Source: Thermopetrobacter sp. TC1 (GTDB lineage: Bacteria; Pseudomonadota; Alphaproteobacteria; Rhizobiales; Aestuariivirgaceae). Taken from it: DNA of 64,000 bases. Where the stretch lies: positions 39,098-103,097 of the forward strand of contig NZ_KN050828.1 of the NCBI RefSeq assembly GCF_000746275.1, given 5' to 3'. Made by a program: the position numbers and the translations under genes. How positions within the stretch are numbered: position 1 is the stretch's first letter; every line of letters begins with the position of its first letter. A model generated the notes under the pieces. That model searched no databases, was not told where the DNA came from, and saw only the letters and a list, made by a program, of their open reading frames with translations. Of this stretch, positions 26,282-34,735 are shown piece after piece.

Positions 26282-27127
26282 ATGGAATGGCGCAGCGCCG
26301 AGGAGAGGATTGCACAAACAGCGGAAGCGCGGTTGCGCATCGGCACTTCCGGCTGGGCGGGCACGGGCTGGCGCAAGCAGTTCTATCCGCCCTCGGTGCC
26401 GGAAGCCGAATGGCTTTCTCATTACGCCCGCCATTTCGCCATGGTGGAACTGACGGCCACCTGCTATCGCCTGCCGGAAGAGGAAACGGTGCTGCGCTGG
26501 CGCGAGGCCGTGCCGGACAGCTTTCGTTTTGCCGTGCGGGCGCCGCATCGCATCTGTCGTCGCAAGCGGCTGCGCAACTGCGCGAAGGATGTGCAGGCCT
26601 TCATTGAGCGCATTGCGCTGCTTGATGATCGCCTGGGCCCGGTGATCTGGCAGCTTCCGCCCACCTTCAAACGCGACGAAGAGGCGCTCGCCGCATTCCT
26701 GCCGCTTCTGCCGCGGGAGATGACGCACGTGCTCGAGTTTCGGCACGCCAGCTGGCATTCGGCGGGCGTGCGGGCGCTGCTAAACGCCCACGACTGTGCG
26801 CTTGCCTTTCACGATCATGAAGGCCGACGCGCCCCCTGGTGGGAGACGGGGCCGGTGTTCTTCTTCCGCCTGAATGGCATGCAGGCGCAAAGGCGCTGTT
26901 ATGGCCTTGTCGGCCTTAAAGATTTCGTTGCAGAGATCGAACGGGCGCTTGACGATGCGGGGCGGGAGGTTTTCGTCTGTTTCGGCGATGATGCGGAAGG
27001 CTGCGCGGTGCGCGATGCCTCGCTGCTGCAACATCTCTTCGGTCAGCGCCCGGCCCTGCCGGAAGCCATTGCAACGGCTGCGGAGGAAAAGACGCCGATC
27101 GCCATCACGCATGGCACGGAATCATGA
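26282..27127 (+). CDS. DUF72 domain protein (YecE family)
   Basis: A TIM-barrel-like protein of unknown biochemical role, widespread in bacteria. The family opening is clear (RLRIGTSGWAGTGWRKQFYP), as are later motifs (FRFAVRAPHRI, GPVIWQLPPTFKRD, LEFRHASWHS, FFFRLNGM). ATG 26282 gives 281 residues; the frame is open further upstream but runs into flgB. Its stop overlaps an ATG (ATGA) of a short downstream frame that appears cut by the DUF3800 insertion. Confidence 0.9.
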   Translation: MEWRSAEERIAQTAEARLRIGTSGWAGTGWRKQFYPPSVPEAEWLSHYARHFAMVELTATCYRLPEEETVLRWREAVPDSFRFAVRAPHRICRRKRLRNCAKDVQAFIERIALLDDRLGPVIWQLPPTFKRDEEALAAFLPLLPREMTHVLEFRHASWHSAGVRALLNAHDCALAFHDHEGRRAPWWETGPVFFFRLNGMQAQRRCYGLVGLKDFVAEIERALDDAGREVFVCFGDDAEGCAVRDASLLQHLFGQRPALPEAIATAAEEKTPIAITHGTES

Positions 27128-27219
27128 CCATTCTTTCCGGCGATTTCGCGCTGGCCAGCAAGGGCAGAAACACCTCGGGGATTTCGCAGGCGACCAAGCA
27201 ACATGATGAAATATTCTAA
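27124..27219 (+). pseudogene. Possible 5' remnant of a gene cut by the DUF3800 insertion
   Basis: An ATG at 27124 overlaps the DUF72 stop in the ATGA arrangement typical of co-translated genes. The frame encodes MTILSGDFALASKGRNTSG and a few more residues, then changes to AT-rich sequence and stops at TAA 27217-27219 after 31 residues. The composition change near 27205 coincides with the start of the AT-rich insert. I infer that a downstream partner gene was truncated. It could also be a chance overlap. Confidence 0.35.
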
Positions 27220-27304
27220 CCCTGTAGATTTCATATTGCTTTTTCTGAATATGCAAAATAAATAAAATTGCGTGGCTTCATGACAAAAAAGTACTGGCAC
27301 AGCC

Positions 27305-28021
27305 ATGATACAGAGCAATGTCTATATAGATGAATCCAGTCAGAATGCTCACAGATACTTGGGATTGGCCGGACTTATTATTGACACATCATGCCAGGAT
27401 CAATTCAGAAAAATTATACAGAATGCCAGGCTCCCTGAACTCCCTGAAGGAGAATTAAAATGGACGAAAGTATCCAAAACAAAACTGCCAGCTTATAGAA
27501 GAGTTGTCTCAGCCTTCTTCAATACAAAATCCACGATTATTCCTGCAGAATTTCATAGCCTTATCATAGACTGTTCAAAATTGAATGATGAAAAATATAA
27601 CAAAGGTTCAAGAGAAATAGGATTCAATAAAGAAATATATCAAACATGTATGAAATTTTGTAGAATATATCGTAATCGTGTATTTAATGTGTATCTGGAT
27701 GAAAGAACCACCAAATCCAGAACAGAAGATATGAGAATTATATTGAATAGGGGTGCGGCAAAGTACCTAGATAGAACTGACTATCCATTCCGTCGACTGC
27801 ACTTCAGAAAATCACATGAAGCGCCAGAGCTTCAAATCGTTGACGTTTTGCTGGGTGCAATCATGTATAAACTCAATGGTCATTATGATACATTTGATGC
27901 CTCTCCCGCCAAAAAAGAATTATCAGATTACATAATGGAACTGGCAGGCATAGAAGATGTTTTCAGGGATACTTCTGTAACAGGAAAATTCACTATCTGG
28001 CATAGGAGACTTAAAAAATAA
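27305..28021 (+). CDS. DUF3800 domain protein on an AT-rich insert
   Basis: DUF3800 proteins have an RNase H-like fold, occur sporadically and are often associated with mobile or defence genes; their activity is not established. The 238 residues show the family features: NVYIDESSQNAHRYLGLAGL at the start, DERTTKSRTEDM in the middle and a C-terminal APELQIVDVLLGAIMYKLNG. Codon usage is strongly AT-biased, unlike every neighbour, which indicates horizontal acquisition. No integrase or partner gene accompanies it. Upstream sequence is AT-rich; downstream is a structured GC-rich junction. Confidence 0.85.
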   Translation: MIQSNVYIDESSQNAHRYLGLAGLIIDTSCQDQFRKIIQNARLPELPEGELKWTKVSKTKLPAYRRVVSAFFNTKSTIIPAEFHSLIIDCSKLNDEKYNKGSREIGFNKEIYQTCMKFCRIYRNRVFNVYLDERTTKSRTEDMRIILNRGAAKYLDRTDYPFRRLHFRKSHEAPELQIVDVLLGAIMYKLNGHYDTFDASPAKKELSDYIMELAGIEDVFRDTSVTGKFTIWHRRLKK

Positions 28022-28147
28022 AATCCTGCCGCCCTAGATGGCGAATTGCCATCACCGCCTTAGGGCGGGTCTGCTGCCGGGGCAGCAGCTTCGGGCGACA
28101 GGAGTCATCTTCAATATAGATGTCCTATGTGGACAGTCAAGCTCCTG
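28022..28147. other. Strongly structured intergenic junction
   Basis: Three nested structures follow the DUF3800 stop. CCGCCCTA (28029-28036) pairs with TAGGGCGG (28061-28068), enclosing GATGGC/GCCATC (28037-28053). CTGCTGCC/GGCAGCAG forms a hairpin at 28071-28088. CAGGAG (28099-28104) pairs with CTCCTG (28142-28147), enclosing CATCT/AGATG and GTCC/GGAC as a possible three-way junction. On minus the first structure is followed by GGATTTTATTTTTT, so it could end ahcY transcripts. It may instead be a structured RNA or an insertion-site element. Confidence 0.55.
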
Positions 28148-28292
28148 CATCCACACGAAAACTCGCTTTAAGGCGAATTTCCGCGCCCCACCGCACCGCG
28201 CCTTCGCTTGAGCCACCCGACATAAAACACCAAAACAGGGTACTTGAGCGCGAACGCGAAGCGGTTTTGGGGATATTCGGTTAGGCTCCTTG

Positions 28293-29693
<1,401 letters not shown>

Positions 29694-30293
29694 GGGAATC
29701 TCTCTTGCTGTTGATAGGTCCTGTTTGCTCCTGTCCCGTCGTATCGGCATAAACCGCATCCCGCACGCCATGCTCAATGAAGCCTGCGGATCAAGACGGC
29801 GGCTATCGCCGGGAATGACGGGTTCGCTTCTGTTGCGCGCAGCTATAGCAGCGGCGGCGGCATGGAGCAAGGCGATATAAAGGAATCGTTATATCTGCCC
29901 CAAGCCATGAGGATATTTGCAGGCGTGTAAGGGGGGCAAGCCTTCTCGATCGTGGCGGAAACATCCTGCAAGCGAATGCTGCAGCCTTTGAAACGGCCCG
30001 TATTGTGCAAGATGCGTATGGCATAAACAGATAATGAAAAGCAAAAATGCATATTCCCATGTAATGACAAAACATAAATCGAAGCTTTGCAGATAGCAAT
30101 CAATGACTAAATAGCAAAAATTTCAGAAATTATATAATCATTTCTTTCTTGTTTTGCAGTTGTTCTTGATTACTTAAAATTTTAGTTAAATTTTATGCAA
30201 ATTTTAATTGATTATGGTTAACATTTACTGAAAAATTGTTTAAAGTTTTCTCCCCAATCCAAGGTTGCCATTTATCCAGAAGGGAGAGGGACT
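29694..30293. other. Divergent intergenic region, AT-rich on the right
   Basis: The left part (29760-29825) contains a palindromic repeat fragment related to the R1 ends (GGCGGCTATCGCCGGGAATGACGGG-like). The right part (about 30020-30260) is strikingly AT-rich with many TTAA and AAATTTT runs. It precedes the ATP-grasp gene. I found no reading frame with coding character. It should hold both the ahcY promoter and that of the ATP-grasp gene; AT-rich regulators such as MucR are possible binders. Confidence 0.45.
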
Positions 30294-31649
30294 ATGCATA
30301 TTCATATTCCGGAAACAGGATCATCATACGCCCGCAGCAAGGTTCTGGTGATTGGCGATGATACGCGCTCGTTTCTGGCTTCGGTGCGTGCTTTGCATGC
30401 GCATGGATGCACGGTGGACGCCCTGCCGTTCAATCCGGCCGCACCTGCCTTGAGCTCGCGCGCCATACGCCGAGTCTGGTCCATAAAGCCGCCAGCAGGG
30501 CGCATGCGGGAATGGGCGAAAGAGCTTGCCGATCTGATCAGGCGCGAGAGCTATGATTTCATCCTGCCCTGTTGCGAACGATCGCTGATTCCCATCATGG
30601 AAAACCAAGCGCTCTTTTCCGGCTTCACCATCGTCTTCGCCGGAGAAAAGGCCCTGAAAGCCAGCCTCGATAAGGCGGCATTCCATGATTTGGCGCAACG
30701 GCTGGGGCTGCCGGTGGCGCCCGGGCGCTTGCTCAATCTGCCTCATGAAACGGCGGAAAATCTCATGGCTGAATTCGGGCTGCCGCTTGTTGTTCGCGAA
30801 ACGGCATCCTACGCGCCTGAGCGACTTGATGAACGCGGGCAGACGCACATCCTGCGCACGCGGGAGGATCTTGAGCGGTTCATTGCTCAGGCCGATGCCC
30901 ATCGGCGCTGGCACATTTGCGCCTTTTTCCCGGCGCCGGGCACGGGAGACGGGCAAGGCATGGGCATTTCCGTGCTTGCCGATCACGGGGAGGTGCTCGT
31001 GGCCTTTCAGCATGGCCGCGCCCTGGAGCCCAAAAACGGCGGCGGCAGCTCCGTTCGGGTGTCCGAGCCGCTTGATCCTCAGCTGCTCGAAGGCGTGCGC
31101 AAGCTGTGCGCCGCGCTTGAACTTCATGGCATTGCCATGTTCGAGCTGCGTCGCAACCGGAAAACGGGAGAAGCCATTTTCATTGAACTGAATGCCCGCC
31201 CCTGGGGCTCGCTGCCGCTGGCCATACGCGCCGGAGTGAACTTCCCGGTTTTGCTCCATGACCTGATGGTGCATGGCAAGCGGCCCGAACAGCCCGCTTA
31301 TGATGCAGGCGTTGTCATGCGCAACTTGATCCTGAATGCCTATGACCTGTTCTTCCGCTCCGGTCTGCCCATCAGAAAAAGACTATTCGAAGGGCTTCAT
31401 CTCGGCGGCGAGGTGATCATGGCGCTGAGCGGGCGGCATGGGACGGCTGCGGGCTTTGATACCTTCGAACATGGCGACATGCGCCCCGCCTTACGTGAAT
31501 TCACCGCCATGTGGCATGTGCTTATGCAGAAAGGACTTGCCAGGTTGGGCCGCAAGAGAACGCCTGTGCCTGCGCCTACGCCGGCGCTCACGGCTGGAGA
31601 AAACACGGCCGCTCAGAGAGCACAGGAAGCGTCATCGCATGGACGATGA
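30294..31649 (+). CDS. ATP-grasp domain ligase
   Basis: A predicted ATP-dependent carboxylate-amine (or thiol) ligase resembling COG3919. After a Rossmann-like N-terminal domain (VLVIGDDTRSFLASVRAL) comes the ATP-grasp fold: LDKAAFHDLAQRLGLPVAPG, then LPLVVRETAS where many relatives have Lys instead of Arg. The metal-binding motif is FIELNARPWGSLPLA. The C-terminal 60 residues are Pro/Ala/Thr-rich. AAGGGAGAGGGACT precedes the ATG. The flippase gene follows after 94 bases, suggesting a shared role in modifying or exporting a surface component. Substrate unknown. Length 451. Confidence 0.8.
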   Translation: MHIHIPETGSSYARSKVLVIGDDTRSFLASVRALHAHGCTVDALPFNPAAPALSSRAIRRVWSIKPPAGRMREWAKELADLIRRESYDFILPCCERSLIPIMENQALFSGFTIVFAGEKALKASLDKAAFHDLAQRLGLPVAPGRLLNLPHETAENLMAEFGLPLVVRETASYAPERLDERGQTHILRTREDLERFIAQADAHRRWHICAFFPAPGTGDGQGMGISVLADHGEVLVAFQHGRALEPKNGGGSSVRVSEPLDPQLLEGVRKLCAALELHGIAMFELRRNRKTGEAIFIELNARPWGSLPLAIRAGVNFPVLLHDLMVHGKRPEQPAYDAGVVMRNLILNAYDLFFRSGLPIRKRLFEGLHLGGEVIMALSGRHGTAAGFDTFEHGDMRPALREFTAMWHVLMQKGLARLGRKRTPVPAPTPALTAGENTAAQRAQEASSHGR

Positions 31650-31743
31650 AAGCGGCATGGTTCTTGCGTTTGCGAAAGTCCGATGGGATGCAGACCTTGA
31701 TGCCAGCGTTTCGCCATGAGCTTTCAAGCGGGCGGATGGGGCC

Positions 31744-33051
31744 ATGCGCAAACGCATAAACGCGCTGTTTTCCGGAATGGACCTGCGAGGTGTCATCGCC
31801 ACATTGGCGATGCGCTTCGCCGGAGCCGGCGTGGGGTTTTTCGGCCATGTGGCCTATGCGCGTCTGCTCGGGCAGACGCATTATGGCCTGTATGCCGGGC
31901 TTTGGGCCTGGGTTGTGCTTCTGGGCATGCTGGCACCATTAGGACTGGCCATGGCCAATACCCGTCTGGCCGCGCAATTCCTGGAAAAGAAACAGGCGGG
32001 GCATCTGAAGGGGCTGTTCTCCTTCGCCGTTCTCATGCCGCTCATCTCCGGCGCCATTTTTGGCGCGGCATTCGCGGCATTCGAATTCGCCACCATGCAA
32101 GCGGATGCTCCTGTCAACATGACAGTCGCCCTTGTTCTTGCTGCTGTCAGCATCCCGCTTTTTGCGCTGGGGGAGAGCATGCGCGGCTTTGCCCGCGGGC
32201 ATGGGCTCACCCTGCTGGCCTATGCGCCGGCCTTTCTCTGGCGCCCCTTGCTGATTCTGGTCTTTGCGCTGGTGGCTTTCGCTTATTTGGGGCAGGCCAC
32301 GGTCAATGTCCTCATGGCGGCCTCGTTGCTGACCCTGGTTGCGACCGTATTGGTTCAGGCCGGCTTGCTTCGCCGGCATCTGGATCTGCCCGCGCGGCTG
32401 CCTGCCGTGAGAACACCCGGGGCCTGGCTTGGCATCGCCCTGCCTCTTCTGCTCATGGACGGTTATTTCATTCTCGCCGCAAATACCGACGTTATCGTGC
32501 TGCGCCATTTCGCACCGGCGGAAGATGTGGGCGCCTATTATGCCGCCACGCGCATTGCCGCGCTGGTGAATTTTTTTCCGCTGATGATCGGGGCGCAAGC
32601 GGCGCCGCAAATGGCTCGTTTGTGGACGCGCGGGGAGCGGGAGCTCCTCATCCGTATTGGCCGGCGCTATGCATGGCTTGCGTTTTTGGGCACCGCCACA
32701 GCGTTCACAGGCCTTGTTTGGCTGGGCGATATCGCCCTTGCATTGTTCGGACGCGGATTTGCCGTGGCGCGTCCCGCCATGCTGATTCTCGCCGGCGGCA
32801 TCGCATTGCAGGCCTTAAGCGGCCCCGTGCGCTATTTGCTCGCCATGTGCGGGCAGGAGCGGGCCATGGCGATGGTGATGTCTGGTGCTGCCATCCTCAA
32901 TGTGGCCCTGAACCTGGTGCTCATCCCTGCGTTCGGCATGCTGGGTGCTGCAGGCGCAACCACGCTTTCCAATCTGGCGCTGGCGGCGGCTTTGGCTTGT
33001 CTCGCCTGGCGACGGCTGAAGATCTGGGTGGGCGTGGGTCCACCGATGTGA
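31744..33051 (+). CDS. Polysaccharide/lipid-linked oligosaccharide flippase family protein
   Basis: A Wzx/MATE/MurJ-superfamily membrane protein that likely moves a lipid-linked glycan across the inner membrane. About twelve hydrophobic segments are seen over 435 residues, starting with LAMRFAGAGVGFFGHVAYARLLG. The conserved VGAYYAATRIAALVNFFPL and late NVALNLVLIPAFGMLGAAGA (typical of O-antigen flippases) are present. No glycosyltransferase or polymerase genes are adjacent; the only neighbour in step is the ATP-grasp gene. Confidence 0.85.
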   Translation: MRKRINALFSGMDLRGVIATLAMRFAGAGVGFFGHVAYARLLGQTHYGLYAGLWAWVVLLGMLAPLGLAMANTRLAAQFLEKKQAGHLKGLFSFAVLMPLISGAIFGAAFAAFEFATMQADAPVNMTVALVLAAVSIPLFALGESMRGFARGHGLTLLAYAPAFLWRPLLILVFALVAFAYLGQATVNVLMAASLLTLVATVLVQAGLLRRHLDLPARLPAVRTPGAWLGIALPLLLMDGYFILAANTDVIVLRHFAPAEDVGAYYAATRIAALVNFFPLMIGAQAAPQMARLWTRGERELLIRIGRRYAWLAFLGTATAFTGLVWLGDIALALFGRGFAVARPAMLILAGGIALQALSGPVRYLLAMCGQERAMAMVMSGAAILNVALNLVLIPAFGMLGAAGATTLSNLALAAALACLAWRRLKIWVGVGPPM

Positions 33052-33288
33052 TCAACGGGTGCGTGAGAGAAAGTCCGGCACTTCAAGAGGCTCGTTGATG
33101 ATCACAATGGCATCGAAAAAATCGAAAAAGACGTGACGTCTGTCAAAGAAGGGAACAGCGACTGAGCCCGGCTCTGCCCATTCGCGCCAAAATGCCATGC
33201 AAAGGGAAAAACCGGCGAAGCGGCCTTGCGCTTGGGCTTCAGCTGGGGCACCTTCGGGCCGCATTCAGATGAGAACGGATCGTTTGCC

Positions 33289-34626
33289 ATGACCGCCGAG
33301 ATCACCTCTTCCCGTTCTGACCTCACGCCAAGACAGATTGTCGAAGCGCTCGACCGTCATATCGTCGGGCAGAAGGAGGCCAAGAAGGCCGTGGCCATCG
33401 CCCTGCGCAACCGTTGGCGGCGCAAGCGGCTGAAGCCGCCGCTCAAAGATGAGGTGATGCCCAAGAACATCCTGATGATCGGCCCCACCGGCGTGGGCAA
33501 GACCGAGATCGCCCGGCGGCTGGCGGCGCTGGCGGGTGCGCCTTTTCTGAAGGTGGAGGCGACGCGGTTCACCGAGGTGGGTTATGTCGGCCGTGACGTG
33601 GAGCAGATCGTGCGCGATCTCATGGAGGCCGGCATTGCCATGGTGCGGGAGAGAAAACGCGCCGAAGTGCGGGAGAAGGCGCATCTGGCCGCGGAAGAGC
33701 GGGTGCTGGACGCCCTGGTGGGCCCCAATGCCAGTTTGTCCACCCGTGAGGCCTTTCGCGAGAAACTGCGCAAGGGGCTGCTTGATGACAAGGAGATCGA
33801 GATCGACGTGGCCGATACCGGCCCCAGCCTGCCGATGATGGACATTCCCGGCATGCCGGGCGCGAGCATGGGCGTGGTCAACATCGGCGACATTCTCGGC
33901 AAGGCCTTCGGGCCGCGCACGCGGCGCCGGAAAATGACCGTGCGCGAATCCTATGATGTTCTCATCGCCGAGGAGAGCGACAAGCTGCTGGATGAGGAGA
34001 GCATCGTCTCGGAGGCGCGGCGCCTGGTGGAGAACGAGGGCATCGTCTTTCTCGACGAGATCGACAAGATCTGTGCGCGGGCGGAGGCCGGCGTGCGCGG
34101 CGGGGATGTTTCGCGCGAGGGCGTGCAGCGTGATCTTTTGCCGCTGATCGAAGGTACGACGGTGAGCACACGGCACGGGCCGGTGAAGACCGATCACATC
34201 CTGTTCATCGCGTCCGGCGCCTTTCATGTGGCGCGGCCGTCGGATCTCCTGCCGGAGTTGCAGGGGCGGCTGCCCATCCGCGTGGAGCTCTCGGCGCTGA
34301 CGGAAGAAGATTTCAAGCGCATTCTCACCGAGCCGGAGGCCTCGCTGGTGAAGCAATACGTGGCGCTGATGGAAACGGAAGGGGTCACGCTCGACTTCAC
34401 CGAGGACGGCATTGCTGCCATCGCCCGCATCGCCGCGCGCATCAACGACACGGTGGAAAACATCGGCGCCCGGCGGCTGCAGACGGTGATGGAACGGGTG
34501 CTTGAGGAAATCAGCTTCGAGGCGCCGGATGCGGCGGGCGCGACCATCACCGTGAATGCCGCTTATGTTGAGGAGCGCATTGGCGACCTCGCCGAGGATG
34601 CCGATCTGAGCCGGTATATTCTTTAA
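33289..34626 (+). CDS. hslU: ATP-dependent protease ATPase subunit HslU
   Basis: The AAA+ unfoldase that feeds HslV (ClpQ). Walker A is [14 protein letters not shown], with the [14 protein letters not shown] pore-loop region, Walker [10 protein letters not shown] and the C-terminal ending DLSRYIL that activates HslV. The I domain lies between. ATG 33289 gives 445 residues. Its usual partner hslV is not upstream or anywhere in the window. Confidence 0.97.
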   Translation: MTAEITSSRSDLTPRQIVEALDRHIVGQKEAKKAVAIALRNRWRRKRLKPPLKDEVMPKNILMIGPTGVGKTEIARRLAALAGAPFLKVEATRFTEVGYVGRDVEQIVRDLMEAGIAMVRERKRAEVREKAHLAAEERVLDALVGPNASLSTREAFREKLRKGLLDDKEIEIDVADTGPSLPMMDIPGMPGASMGVVNIGDILGKAFGPRTRRRKMTVRESYDVLIAEESDKLLDEESIVSEARRLVENEGIVFLDEIDKICARAEAGVRGGDVSREGVQRDLLPLIEGTTVSTRHGPVKTDHILFIASGAFHVARPSDLLPELQGRLPIRVELSALTEEDFKRILTEPEASLVKQYVALMETEGVTLDFTEDGIAAIARIAARINDTVENIGARRLQTVMERVLEEISFEAPDAAGATITVNAAYVEERIGDLAEDADLSRYIL

Positions 34627-34735
34627 AGGGCTCTCAGACGGGCGGGTGGCTTTCAGTCTGCGCCCCTGCAGGCCCGCAAAAGCCGGGAGCGTCTTTTCGG
34701 TCATGACGCCTTTGGACGATTGCAAAACCTGAAGA

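Noticed and set aside
29803..30103. Two overlapping minus-strand frames of 86-98 codons upstream of ahcY
   Set aside because: They cross repeat and AT-rich DNA, are Cys/Arg-rich and lack ribosome binding sites.
31716..33098. A 460-codon open frame overlapping the flippase in another frame
   Set aside because: Its protein is rich in Cys, Arg, Gly and His with no domain or membrane pattern. The overlapping frame gives a clean 12-segment flippase, so this is a shadow of GC-rich codons.
33052..33264. Minus-strand frame of 70 codons between the flippase and hslU
   Set aside because: Its C-terminal part looks somewhat protein-like (FFDRRHVFFDFFDAIVIINE), but there is no ribosome binding site and no known family. 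It may be a gene remnant; too weak to list.
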